Positions 12,511 through 26,100 of a stretch of DNA of 64,000 nucleotides are shown here, piece after piece; positions within the stretch are counted from its first letter, which is position 1, and every line of letters starts with the position of its first letter. The DNA lies in assembly GCF_021018805.1 (NCBI RefSeq), contig NC_086247.1:139417602-139481601 (forward strand), written 5' to 3'. Position numbers and translations under genes: made by a program. Below the pieces are notes generated by a model that saw nothing but the letters and a program-made list of their open reading frames with translations, did not search any database and was not told where the DNA came from. The DNA comes from Prinia subflava (lineage: Eukaryota > Chordata > Aves > Passeriformes > Cisticolidae).

Positions 12511-15500
12511 TACTGTGATTATTCTGGTAATGTAGAAAGTGCATTTAAATTATTTCTATGAGAAGTGACTGAGACACAGCTCTGCTTTGGTGTCAGTCCT
12601 GGGTTTCAGTGGTACATGAGGAGCATGGAAGTGAAAGAAGGGTTTGAACTGTTCAGGCACAGGGATTGCTACATTAGTTCAGTGATTTACCAGTGTCAGG
12701 AGAACAGCTGAGTTTTCAAAATGAAGCGGGTTGATCTTTTGGGTCTTTTTATTTTGGTGTACCCATTTAATATACTGTTCAATGCTATTTTTCAGTAAGA
12801 TTGCTTTTAAATGAAATAAGTCCACAACTGTTTTCTGGACTTAATACTAAGTTAGTTGTCTGTGGAAAGGCTGATGTATATATTGCTTTTGAACTTTCCA
12901 AAGATACAGTGCCAACATTGATTTCAGTAATGTAAGTATAAAAGCTTGAAAATTTTATTATATATGCATGTTTACAATGTTTTACAGTTCAAGTGAAGTT
13001 TATAGACTGTTCTTCAAGCAAAGTTCTATTCTTTCATGATCCCTAAAATGGGATTTCAGTTGTTAATATGGGGGTGGGGGGTTCATGAACATCATTTAAG
13101 TTACTTTATATTCACATACTTAAGTTTTGCATATTTCTCAATCTTATTATCTCAACATTAATATATACAAAGTATTTCCCATATATTAATCATTTTACTT
13201 CCTGTGCATTTTGCTGTACAGTATACAAATACTGCACTTTTAAGTAACCTTCTACCTTCATAATACCATTGAGCTAAATAGGAGTTTTGAAAAAACCAAC
13301 CATTTATGTTGCATTAACAATATTGCCTTGTAGTTATTATCATAACAGAATTAATCAGATGGTTCAGAATTTCTCACAGGTAAAACTGTCTCTGCTCTCT
13401 TTTAGGTAATGAAACACACCTTCTTGAAACTATTTTAAGATTTTCCATATTCTTCATATCCCAAGATGTCTGTGGTAATAAACCCAGTGAGACATTTGTT
13501 GAAATGGGAAAATTTTGTTGTCTTTAGTATTAGAACAGAGAATTTTAATAAGCCCAAGGCTTAATAAACCCACTTATCTAACTGACAGCTGAATGTAGAA
13601 CACCAGTAACTTGGATAGAAAGTAAAGTCCAAGCAACTTTTACTCAGGAAATGTCATTGTTTTGGGGGAGAAAATTTATATTCATTACTTACACTATGTT
13701 ATTAACATTTTTATCTTCAAAATGGGTTGCTGCATTGAATTTTGCATCTGTTAAGCTTAGTGATGTCTCTGGTGTTTGTGACTTTGTAACATCATGTTAT
13801 CTGTTTGAAAAACACAGAAACTGTGGTGTGTCTTCATTTAGTTGAGCAAACTCATGTGGGAGCCAGAGGTGCCTAGAGGGTGTGGGTGCTGTTCCCAGCC
13901 CCAGCAGTGAGATTCCAGCAGCGAGGAAGCTCTGTGTGTGTGGAGCTGCCTCGGCAGCTGTGACGGAGCCCGAGCCCCAGGGGAGCAGCAGCAGCCCAGC
14001 TGTGGCCCTGTGGGGTTTGTGATTTTGTGACCTCTCTCTAAATTAATAGCAAAGCAGTTTCAAGGACAGTAAGTTTCACACATGAAAAAAAAGAGGGGGG
14101 GAAAGCAAAAGCATAAAACCTTTGGTTCTGTTTTTTAGAGATAAATGAAAGTTGGGAAAGAGCAGCGAACCTGAGATGTGTAGTTTTAATGAAACTCCAC
14201 TGTGCTGTGACCTGTTCTTCAGTCACAAGATGAAAAGTCCATCAGCTGCCCTGTGTGCCCAAGCTGATGTCTGTGCCTGCTTCTTCCTCAGGCTCACCAT
14301 GCATGGCTTGTCTTGGCACAGCAGTCAGGGAGCAGCAGAAAGAAAAGTGTCCTTGGAATTCAGCGTGGGACAGAGCCCTGCTGTGCCTGGGGTGCTGGTT
14401 TGGCTCCTGCTACTGACCTGTCTCCAGGATATAACAAATCACCGCCTCAAAATCAGTTGTAGTTGCAAAACTGTGACAGTTGTATGTCCTCTTTTATCAA
14501 ATAATATGAGAATAGGAAAAATGTTACAGAATAACTATGGGTAGATTGTTATAGAAGAAAATACTAAGTTTTGGCCCTGGGGGGGGAGGGTCATACCCTT
14601 CAGAGGTCCTGAGCTAATAGGAGAAGAGAGAGAGACTTAAGGCTACAGACAAGACTTTTAGGAGAGACAATAGACAATACATTGAGGATATGTTGAGGAG
14701 GAGTAACTGCTCCTTCTCTTTCAGTAATATTCATAAGGCATCCCAGTGGTGATTTTGGTGGCATTCCCAAATTCTCCATAGCTGTCTACTTGCTGTTTTT
14801 CTGGAGAAACCTATTCATATGTGTAATCAATAGCACAGCAATATTCAGCAATGCTGGATGATGAGCTTGGAAGGTTTTTTAACATATTGAATTCCAAATG
14901 GATTAATGGATGCTAGAAATAGGTATGAGAAAGATTTGTTACTTTGGCTAATCTCATAGTTGCAATGTGTTTCAGTAAATACCTTAAATTTCAGTAGAAT
15001 AATGCCCTATGGCATATCAATCCAGAACATTACATATTTACCCTAAAAGGCACTGTTTAGACTGAGTAAAAATTGCTTCAACTGGCAACAAGTGTTGTAC
15101 TCACACTCTTGAGTGAAATTATTCTAATGCAATTATTAATGGTAAAGTCAGTGTCTGTACAAGCAGCACTTTACTCATGTTTGTGCTAGCAAAGTGTACC
15201 TGGGATGGTGGTGGCCATCAGACTGAGTGGCAATTTTGAAAGCAAAGCTGTTTCCAAGATAGAAAATACTAAAACTCGGAACACTACTAGACACTACTAA
15301 AAGCTCAGTTTTTGCCACAGCAAAATGCTGCTCTGGGGCTTTTATCATCAAAGCAATGAAAGATCAGAATATGGCACTCCAAACCAACATAGAAGTCTGT
15401 AACAGAAAAATGAAAATGCTTCCTAGGGTACAAAAGACCATAAGAGGTGAAGGAAATGGTGTGAGGATGAGAAAAGTCCATTTTGGTCCTGGAGGCTGTA

Positions 15501-16213
15501 GTGAAGAAAGGTGATGGAGGAAGGTGATGGAGGAAGAGAGAGAAAAGAGCTTAATGTGCACTGTGCTGAGCACTTCTTCAAAGTAGGTTCTTTCTAATTT
15601 ATTTACTACCAACATATAAGTCTGCACACAATTCTCTGCTTGGATAAAGGTGTTGATGTTTGTTTAGCTGTTCACAATCTGGTGCTTTAAAAAGTACTTT
15701 CTTTTCTCTTTCCTTGGCAGAATAGCTTGTTTAATTGTTGCTACAATCATTTCTAAATTTCGTAGTGGAAATTCAATATTAGAGTATCATTCAAGTCTGT
15801 ACTTAGTCATTTATTGTTCATTTTTTTCTTGTTATAATGATATTTGTACAGTCTGATTACAAAAAAAAACCAACAAAAAATCAAAAACCACAAAAGAATG
15901 TGATGACCAAATTAACTCTGAAAAGTGGCCAAATATTTACTACTTTTGTGTTATTCCTCTGCTCTTTCGTGGTTTCTGGTTACTAATCTGTCAGACAGTC
16001 ATCTTAATTGTGTGTATCATGCCTCTCATACACATTGTATATATGTTGTCTCTAGGGGAAACAATATATTGTTATTTATTGATTGCTTCACAAGAGGTAA
16101 TCTGCTTTTTAAAAAAACTGTAATTGAAAAAATAAACTGATAGTTGGGACTAAACATGAAACGTGCTGATGAAAGGAGCACGTTTGTGACACTTTGTCCT
16201 AGTAGCTTGCTGA
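12511..16213. other. Intergenic, downstream of ZEB1; no gene seen
   Basis: AT-rich DNA without a supported gene. Further AATAAA hexamers at 13477-13482 and 13563-13568 could serve longer ZEB1 transcripts. A GC-rich patch lies at about 13855-14015. A G-run lies near 14579. A 13-bp unit (AGGTGATGGAGGA) is repeated twice at 15509-15534, and an A-rich run lies at about 15860-15897. Open frames here (for example 14152-14544 +) show no recognisable domain. Confidence 0.6.
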
Positions 16214-16328
16214 ATATGAAAGCCTTGTAGTATTAATCTACGATTAGATAAAGTTCTCCAAGGCCTTACCTCTACACTGGCAGATCCCCCAAAAGATCTT
16301 TAAAAATTACGAGAACAGTGGCAAGTAA
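16214..16328 (+). repeat. 115-bp direct repeat, copy 1
   Basis: From ATATGAAAGCCTTGTAG to GAACAGTGGCAAGTAA, this aligns without gaps to 17064-17178. I count five mismatches in 115 bp (about 96% identity), and the offset is exactly 850 bp. Four of the five differences are transitions. Beyond the right end the two sequences diverge at once; on the left, weak similarity (a shared TTGTCCT) may extend about 20-30 bp with indels. Confidence 0.93.
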
Positions 16329-17018
16329 TCATTAAAATACGTATTTGAGAATGCCATTTTGATCTTTCCTTTGGTTTTCTGGTAAGCCTCAAGTCCTCTC
16401 ATTCTGATTCTGCTTTTAGATTTTGACATTTTTGTATTGGGAACTGTCCTTGGGTTTTGTTCATCACTGCTTAAACTAGGGTTTGTGTAATTATCACAAA
16501 ATTTACATTCTGTGTTAATTCAGGAATGAAGGGGATAAATTAGTAAATGCAAAAATCCTGAAATGAGTCTACACTAACTTTGTGTTGTTCCTGCCAAGAT
16601 TTTGTTCTTCTGCCTGAAAATCCTGCTCAGTTTTAGCTTTGGGCCCAAAGAAAGATCACCAGTCTGACAGCACTTAGGATGACTGGGTCCTATTCCCACC
16701 TCTTACCCTCCAACAGCTCTCGTCATTCTGCATGAATATCATCAGATCTCTTGAATTCTGTGAAACTGTCTACATTTTTAATGACAGGTAAGCTATTGCA
16801 AAGGTATAGAGGGAGCATTTTGCTCTTTCAGTGTGCAAAAATAAAATCTGCAGAACCAGTTTGTTCAAGAAATATGTTAATAGGAAAACCATGCAAAACC
16901 CTGAAAAGAACAAGAGCTTCCAACACGTTTGCAAGTTCCTGTACTTAAAAAGGGTACTTGGAATCCTACTCCCTTCTCAAATCAAATGAATCCAATAATG
17001 GGACAACATCTCTGTGGA
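16329..17018. other. Spacer between the 115-bp repeat copies; no gene seen
   Basis: Ordinary AT-rich intergenic sequence that is not itself repeated after copy 2. The pair is therefore not a simple 850-bp tandem duplication. No supported coding potential. Confidence 0.6.
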
Positions 17019-17063
17019 CAGTGGTTCTCAACTTCTTTTGTCCTGGCTGAGCATAATGCTATG
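17019..17063 (+). mobile_element. hAT/Charlie-like terminal motif abutting repeat copy 2
   Basis: CAGTGGTTCTCAAC at 17019-17032 resembles the conserved terminal inverted repeat of many vertebrate hAT-Charlie transposons (from general knowledge). It lies 45 bp before repeat copy 2, so the 115-bp repeat may be part of a short non-autonomous element. I did not find the matching inverted end (GTTGAGAACCACTG) nearby, so this is tentative. Confidence 0.35.
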
Positions 17064-17178
17064 ATATGAAAGCCTTGTAGTATTAATCTACAATTAGGTA
17101 AAGTTCTCCAAGGCCTTACCTCTGCACTGGCAGATCCCCCAAAAGATCTTTAAAAATTATTAGAACAGTGGCAAGTAA
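17064..17178 (+). repeat. 115-bp direct repeat, copy 2
   Basis: Gap-free match to 16214-16328 with five substitutions, same orientation. See copy 1 for the alignment limits. The low divergence compared with the decayed repeats elsewhere in the window indicates a younger event or sequence exchange between copies. Confidence 0.93.
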
Positions 17179-20100
17179 CTGGTCCTCTTTAAACCAGGAG
17201 CTGAGCTAAGACTTGTACAGACTCTGTTTGAGTCCTTGTGATCAGAAAAGGCACAACTCCCTTGTTGGAGTAAGGGGGAGGAAGGTTTGACCCTTCTGGA
17301 AGTTGGGGTGAGTTGTCGTGCCAGCAGCACTCGTTTGTCAGCTGCTGCCCTGCGGGCCGGGCAGTGTTTGCAGTGGCCACAGTTAAACGGTGACCAGGGC
17401 AAATGGTCTCAGCTGGGGCTGCAGAGAAAAGAGGGGCTTCCATCAAGGCAAGCTGGCTAAGCTACCTCAAGTCAGCTTTTCTTCCCCGATTTAGACAGCT
17501 CCAAAGAATGCCTCAGGCGCAAGCCAGCAGTCATGCTTTGGAGGAGCTACTGGCTTACATCGCTCAAGCCCAGAGAAGAGCCGCCCCTCAGTCTGTAAAT
17601 TACAAATTCTTGAGAGTAGTGACTCATGTTCCACAAAACATGGTGTTGTCTTTAAAATCCTCCTTTTATCTTTTTAATCAGGCTTCTTATTGACATTCTG
17701 GTCTCCCAGACAATCTGTTGTGTCCTGAAGCTTAAGGAGAGGCACTCTATAAACCAAGGAACAAGGAATTCTACCATTTGCATTTGTGATGAGTGTTATC
17801 ACCATTTCTGTATCTTTTCCAACTGTGATTATGAGGTGAATTTTCCTGTCTTAGGAGAAAAAAATATATGAAAAGAAATAATTGATGATTGGTGTCATAA
17901 CTTGAACAAGATTATTCAGACAGAGTTGGGAAAAGAACTGAGGACTCTAACAGGGGAAAGCCTTCTGTCTTACTTTGGCATGCAGTTTGTTCTGAGGAAA
18001 GTGGCAAATGGAGCATTTCTGTAATTTTCAGCAGCCCAGGGGAGCTCAGCTATTAGCAGCTACACCCCTTGACAAACTTAGCCTCTTACAGTGTGGTCAG
18101 AGGCCAATTCAGCCCAACCAACAGTCTCAGACTTTGTATACAATTAAAGTGTCATATATGAGGTCAGCAGATGCCAAAAAAAAGAGCTGGTGGGAATTTT
18201 GGCTAGGTGGTTGGTTGCCACCAGCAATTCACTTCCAGAAACATTCCCAGAAACCAGTGCTATTGGTGCCTTGTTGCTCCCTGCACAGGCTGATGCTGGG
18301 ACTGCTGCTGTACGTGAAGTGGTGGGGATCTGTCAGTCTGGAAGGAGCTCAGGTTCTGCCAGTGGCTCTTATGGAGGGGAAAAAATAAAAGCTTTGCTGA
18401 TTCTCTATTGCTCCTGCTGGCCCAATACATCATCTTGTTCCTTGTAGGGTTTTTGTGAAGGTCACCTCTTAGGGACATGTGTTTTGGCTCCCCAGTAGTG
18501 GCTCCGCCTGCAATCCTCAGGGGAGAGGAGTGGAGAGGAAAAACACCTCAGTGCAGTGAATTGCATGTATGTTTAAAAATACAAATTGTTCCATCCTTCT
18601 TTACAGAAATTGCTCATCTCATGATTACTTATGTCAGTAAAACCGTTGTAGTACCTACTTTTTCCCATTTGCTATTAAAGCATTCTGATTTTTCAACATT
18701 AAGGAAAAAATTTATACTTTACTCTAGTTTCTTATTTAGTCTAGTTCTTACTACTTCACCATTTATGTGTAGGGGCAGTACTGCATTGCTTACTCTCTGA
18801 TAATGGAAATACATTTAGTTCACTGAAATCTGAATCTGTTCAGCTCACTACATATAAAACTAATTTTAAATGGCTGGAAAATTTGATGTAAAAAATGATG
18901 CAAATATTTCATCACATGAACCATCTGGTCAGTGGTCAAAGACCATTTGTGTTCCTTGCTTTTTAAACTGTATTTTCAAAACTGCTATTCAAGTCCATCT
19001 TCTGCTCCTCTTGCTACCCAGTTCTGTCAGTTTTGCCCCATAGACCAAATCCACCCAAACACTTGTGCATCCCTTGTCACTGCTGTGGGTAAATAAGGTT
19101 CTGACGCTGTGGCCATGTTCCAGTGACTGTCTTTGCTTCTGGAAGAGCCAGCACTTGAAAACACTAGAACAGGAGGCAGCCTGGCTTCATAGTTGCAGTA
19201 GAACGGCCTCAAACAGACCATTGCACCGTGGTCTAGTCATATACTTTCTTCTAAGCACAAATTTTAAATTCCTCTGGGATTTCTCATGGTTAATACCCGT
19301 GTAGTTCACAAATTAGCCTTTCCCATAATCCCTCTACATGAGCTCTCTCCTGTAGCTTCTGAAATGCATTTTACCCATCTTTCTGCCTAGGTATGTAGAC
19401 ACATTGTTTCCTGATGTGGGGTTTTCTGAGTGCATGTTGATATCCAGTTCTCCTTGTGGAAAGCAGTCTTTGCTCCACCAAAAGGTGCATGTTACCATCA
19501 GTGTCATGCAACTCATGGAGATGCTCTGAAGAATGACCAGCAGTGACAAGGAGTGGAAGAATGCTGCTGTATAATCTCTGGAGTGCTCTAAATTTAGGGT
19601 AATTACATATTAAATAAATTAAGTAACCTTGTGAAATACCATTCCCTTGCTATAACTATCTTGTAACCACCTACCTTGGGTTTTGGCCTTTATCTCCTAA
19701 GCAGTGTTATTTGTGAGCTTGTGCTGCATGTCCCCTTCTCTCATCTTACATTTTGACCTGATGATTATGCCTGGCCAGTTTTGGCAGGTAAGGTGATGTG
19801 TCTAAGATGTGAAATCCTGGCATGCCTTCTGAAACTTGGCTTCCTAGGGCAGAGGACCAAACTAATGCCCTTGGTAGGCAAAGGCAGCCATTACTGCATC
19901 CCTTACCGTGCAGTTCTGAACTGCACCCAGCATGTGCCACTGCTTGTCCAGCCAAGAGAGGTAGGAAAGGTGAGAATGGGTTTCATTAGTTCAGTCACCC
20001 TCTTGCTTGTGCTGTTATTTGAGAGGACCAAAGATAAAAGAAACAAACACAGATGTGCAAGTATGAATGTCTAATTAGTGATGTACTATTGCACTGCCTT

Positions 20101-23100
20101 TAAACAGGAGTCTTGAATTATGGTGCTAACTACAGTGTCTGGCCATTATCCATATGGGGCACTGCCAACAGGATTGATGCCTTCATCTCCATCACAGGCT
20201 AAGAATCGTGTTTATTTGTTCATTTTCCAGCCAAACAAATACGGGATTCTGTCATGCAAAGTAGAACTAACCCAACAATGGAGTCTTTGTCTTCCAGGAG
20301 GGCCAGAATGGAGTGTGCTGCCTTGAAACCTTGTTTCAATGGAAAAAGTGAGTGTGAGTTTCATATGTCCTTCATGAGTGCTGTAACATGGAAGTAATCA
20401 TGAATTATCTTGTTATTCCCACACCAATGTGCAGTTCAGTCCAAATGTTTTAGGTGTGTTTAAGCCTTTCTTGCTATTCTCCCCAAGCAATACAGGTGAA
20501 GGAAGAGATGGTCGGTGGGTTCTAATGGATTAATCAGCATGCTGATGCTGGTGCACTTCTGGGAATGTCAGAAGCAGATGTTTAAACCTCCTAAGAACTA
20601 TATTTCCAAATACCAAGTCTGCAATTCAGCAACCACTGCAGTCAGTATTAGTCCCTTCCTGCTGCTGGAAGGGAGAATCCAGCACCCTCTCATCCTCTGC
20701 CCTTTCCCAGTACAGCACCATCAGGACTGATCCTTTACAAGTTAACAATTAACCAGCCATTTTTCATGGATTATTTTTCAGCTGAATCAGTTCCCCAGGT
20801 AACACCAAAGCAAGGGAAAGGAATGTTAGGGGGTGTATTTTCTCCTTTTAGACTGGTGCAAAGCAGGCACTGAACATATCCTGAAGTGTTCTTCACTTTA
20901 ATTTAAAGCTGGTTTTCCCAAAAAGAAACATGTACAGTTTATTAGTCCAAGACACATATCTCAGTATCAGTGTTGAGAAACAATTTAGGAAAGATCCTCT
21001 CACTGTAGTGAGCAGCAGTATCAGCTCATAATTAAACCCAGATTACTGGGTTTGCTCTGCTCTTATTCCTGCCCTGACATTGGTTACTCTGAAATGTAAG
21101 TAAGCAGTGTTGTGTAAATGAACTCCTTTGTTCCCTGTATGTGTGACTTCCAGCTACTGCTAAAAACTTCATTTATTTTGTGATGCAAGCAGATCGGTTT
21201 TGTTTTGAGCTAAGAACCTCTTCCTGTGCTGTTTGACTTAAAATAGTTCTTCCCCACTCTCCCACTCCTATGTGCTTTGCATGCTGCTGCTTTTGCTAAA
21301 ACTACCAACTAGACTCTGGATTACAGGTATTCTACTTTTCTGGGTTTGCTTTATTCATCACAGTTTCTGTATGTTCTGATAGGTACCAGAGCAAAGACAA
21401 GAACAATGGTGCTTAAGATTGGACTGAAGGCCAAAAACTGAAGTAAATTACAAAGGTGAGCAGGACCCCCGGTAAGTGTGGGCTGCTGGCAATGTGTCTC
21501 TGCCAAGGCAAAAGTGGGCTGCTGAGTTATTGTCAGAGCTAGAAAATGTCCTTTGCCCTGTTGTGTCAACCCCTCTTTTTCGTTTTCAAGCTGCTAGAAG
21601 AGCAGAGGGCACAATTAGTTCCATTAGTCATTTAGCAGGTTCAAAATCTGAATGGCTTGGATTTTCCCTTGCTTGTGAATGAGGCACTGGCAGCAGGACG
21701 TCATCACACTGAGACTGGAAGCTAGAAATAAGAAAAGACTGGAGGGTCTGACCCTGGAATGAAGTCCAAGGATCTCTGTTGGGAAGCTACAGAGTGCAAA
21801 GGGAAAATTAGGTGCCTGGCATTGCCTTGGATCAGGTCCTTCTGTCCTTGCGTGCTCCAGAACATGGATTTCTCCCTGACAGTCTGTGTTTTTCCAGGAT
21901 TGTGCTGGACAGGGCTCACTGCACTCCTTCAAGCCCCCCACCTGCCCATGTGCAAAAAGTAAAATCATTTGCATGAGGAGAAGGAACCCAACATCCTATT
22001 TAATTGTCACCTCAGTAGTTGATCACCATAACCTAGCAGACACAAAGTATTTCAGAGCAGCACTGGTGCACATCCTTTCCTTTTATTGAGGATATTTTCC
22101 TCTCTGGACAGTGTGTCAGGACCTGTGAGAAAGGAGAAGGTGGAGAGAGGACACAAGTCATACAAACAAGCATAGGCACCAGGGGGAACCTGTCTCTGGC
22201 TCTGTGGGAGGAGCAGTGCCCTGGCAGAGGAGATGCCCCTGTGCTGTTGCTGCGTCCATGCACGTTCAGCCACCACATCCGGGTGGGGTAGGAGATGAGA
22301 ACACAGCACAATGTCCTTGCCAAGTGCTCTCGCTCCAAGCTTCTGCACAAGGAGTAGGTAACTCTTCCACCCAAGCTTTGGAAGAGTATGCTGAGATGTC
22401 CTCAGAGCACAACCTGCAGATCAGGCTCATTAGGAGGTTTGGGGATCTCTCTAAAACAAGGTGTTCCTCACCTTGTAACTGTGGGCAGGAAGGACGCACT
22501 GGCCCACTGACAGGGAGGTGACCCTGACCACCTGGGCACAGGGACTTCTGGGATCCTGCTGGAGGGGCTGAGGCGCCTCATTAGATCTGGCTTCTGCTGC
22601 CTACATCACGTCAGCAAACACATAGGCTGGCTGTTTCCATCAACTGCGACAACAAAAAAGAAGAGCACTGAGGTCCATTGCTTTGCTGGTTTTCATCCAG
22701 TCTCCATGTGAAACCTTTCAAGCTAGGAGTGTGGCTCTGCAGTGTTTTCAGACCTGACCCCACAAAAGTTTTTTTATAGCTATCCAGCAGATGGTCAGCA
22801 AAGCTTCCAAAAATACCCAAAGATTATCCTTGTTTCCCCTCCCCCTAAGTGAGCAGTGTGCTGCCCTACTGAAAAAAACCCAACAATTTTCATGGGCACC
22901 TGAGTGGGTCTTGGTCCCTTTCTTTCAAAGCCAACAAGCAGGGCTGCCAGGGCAAACAGCCAGGTGCCTGCTTTTTCCCCCTGTGCAGGAACACATGAGG
23001 TGGAAGGCAAAAATCCTGGATCATGAACATCACATTCGGGATGGAAACAAGTGAACAATTCCTACAGCAGGGAAAAAAAAAATCTGTATCTTTGGTTTGG

Positions 23101-26100
23101 TCTGGTCTCCCTATCTTTAGAGGAGAGGTAAGTCTAAGTCATTATCCACAGGCATGCTGTGGGATCCAATTTTGGTAATGCTTAGCTGCTGAAGCGTGGG
23201 GGCTCTAGGAGAGTGAAGCTGCTGCCATGTGGGTGGGGCTGGAGCATTGCCCATGGTAGGGAGGTCACCTGGTGCTCAGTTCCAGATGCCCTCTGCCACA
23301 GGGGCTGTCCTGTACTTACTGCTCACATCCCAAGCCTGCCTGCAGACCATGGCTTTCCTGCAGTTTTGCTGCAACACATTAAATCCTACATGTGTGATGT
23401 GGCTCTCCCATGGCTGTAGCCCCCCCAGGGCATTGGGCTTGAAGACACTGCAGAAAAGAAGGCAGAAGGACATCTCTGGGCCTGCTTGCTGTTTAAAGTC
23501 TGACAGCCCTGCCAGACTCTGTCCCAGTAAGATCTGCTTCAAGCTGCTTACCATTTTTTGCAGAAGGTCTGTTTTGCACGTGGAGATTGGCATCTCAGAT
23601 TTGTTAACTGTTTGTCAACAGTTTGTCAACTGCTTTTTATTTGTTTGGTTTTTTTTAAAGTACAGGAGAGAGGATAAGCATCTTGTCCTGTGAGAAGATG
23701 GGTGATGAAGGTGTTGGTGGAGCCAACATTAATTAATTACACATTAGTACACATTAATATGTGTATTATGTGAGAAGAGGCAAATCAATGCTTTTCTTTC
23801 AAAGATGGGGTTGACATGGTTCTTTTTTCCATGGGATTAGGCAGGCAGCAGGTTTGTGGAGGTCAAATCTCTCCTGTCTCTTGGGATAACACTAAGGTAG
23901 AGACCACCTGGACGAAACAGGAGCATGGCAAACCCTGCTAAGAATGTGGAAGAAGGGGCAGGCTAACCAGGCAGAGAGATGGGAGTCATGGGCCTCTGCA
24001 GCCCAGGCTGGGGTTCCTGGGGCCTGGTGAACAGGGTATTCTCTGATTACCCCATGGTCCCTGCCCATGGTCATCCTCCAGCTCATGCTGGAAACAGAGG
24101 CTGTCCACATGCAGGATAGGAGGGGTATTTTCTGCCTTTTGCTTTGTGTTTGTTAATGCAATTAGCTCAATATTTATTTATTAAAGTACAAAGCTTGCTT
24201 AAATTCCAAATGTTATGAGACAAAACACTATGAAGAATGAGTTCAACATGTTTTCCACACGCTTGTTACTGCAGTCAGGTGAGCAGGATTCATGTGCATG
24301 TAGACTGCAGACCTAAAAGGCTTTTGTTCTTCATAACCAGCTTTCTGGACACAATGAGCTAAGGAAAACATTACAGCCAGATAAAACGGCATGCAGTCAT
24401 ACTTGGACATTATTTAAGCCTGTTGTGCAATACCCCACAGTAAAACCACCAGTCATAAAGCAGCAGAATTATTTACCTTCATTTCGCAGAAGAAAATCTT
24501 CCTTGGAATCAATTTGGTGTTTCACTTTTTTTCTTCTGGTGTTTCCCAGTGAACTAGTGCTGGACAACTTGTTCTCGAGACAGGAAACTCTGTCTGGACA
24601 TGATGGAGGATGCTTTCAACGGCCTCAGCAAAGGGGTGTCAGGCTTTGTACAGCTGTTTCCTCAGCTCACTCAGGAAGAATTATTCTCACGCCTTTTACT
24701 CTCACAGCTTTTTACTTTTTGGTGGTGGTAATCGTGATTCCAAGCTATGGAAACCTTTCCCACTGGTGGTAGCAAGGTCTCTGGAAGAGCTGCCACTAAA
24801 ACCTCTTCGTGTTGGGCAGGCAGCTCACAGCATTATCTTGGTGACCTGTGGCAATGCCACCACTCCTCACCTCCAGAGCTAGGTGATGTTCCATTCATCC
24901 AGCGGTGTCTCCCTCACCCTGTTTTCAAGAGGGAGCAAAAATAAAGCAATAATAAGGATATTTTAGCCTGATAACCACAAAGACCTAAATGAGAATAAAA
25001 TGTCCAGAATCTTGGGCAAAAAATGGAGACAAAGGGTACCTGAAAATCTGGAAGTTGCCCACATTTGCTTTAGAGATCACTGCCAACAGTCTACATCTGT
25101 GCACCATATGAGCAAGTGTCTTTGAGAAGGGTGTAATGTTGGTCCTGTGTCAATAATGGATCTACTCCAAGGTACTGAAGCATCTGCTCTATATTTCAGT
25201 ATTTTATTTCTTACACTTGTAAGGATATTTGAGAAGGTGAGTATCCACACCAAAAAGACTGCATTTGAAAGAAAAGCAAAGATGTGGTCACCACCAGCCA
25301 AAATGTTCGCTATGCTAGGAGGTACTTTGGACTCTCCTGCAGGCTGCGTGTCAGCACTGGAATCAAATGATCACCATATGTAGGTCTGTAAAGCTCCAAA
25401 ATTAGCTGTGTGGGGAGCAGCTCTGGAATGGTTACTGCTGGGTGGTTAACTGCCAGTGCAGGAGAATTAGATTATTATTGGCTCCCAATGTGACTCCTAT
25501 ATGCTGTTAATTCATTACCTGCAGCTTAATTGCCAGCAGAGTAGAGCAAGTCTCTTCCTTGTCTCAGGGAGTATCACCAAAAGAGGAGCCCAATCAGAGA
25601 GGCCCACAGGCCATCCTAGATGTGAGATAAGTGCATGTGAGAAGTGGGGTTTGGAAAGCAACAATTTAATCCATATCCTGTACACTCACTCACAGAAAAT
25701 ATGGACTTCTACTGTATGTGACACGGAAGGGAATGAATCTCAGCAACAAATTTTCCATTCTTTTCTCTTCTGCAGCCTCTCACTAACCCAACAAAGGGAA
25801 TTTTCTTTTTCTACATTTACAACATAATTTGCTATGCCTTGGATGGGGTGAGATGCTCTTTTTGTTGGGGTGTTCTCCCCAGCAGCACCAGCGGAAGGCA
25901 ATTATGATGCTGGTGATGTGCTCTCTTCCCTGAAGAGTTAATGAATTCCATCCTCCTATTGTTGCAGAGTTTCCCCGGGACCTGCAGCAGGGCAGGATCC
26001 TCCACGCTCTGCAAAGGGTTTGCTTCCTGGTAACAGAGCAATGCATTAGCTCTTGTAGCTGTTGTTCTTGAACTGAAAGCTGTGTGCTCTAAAGCCCAGC

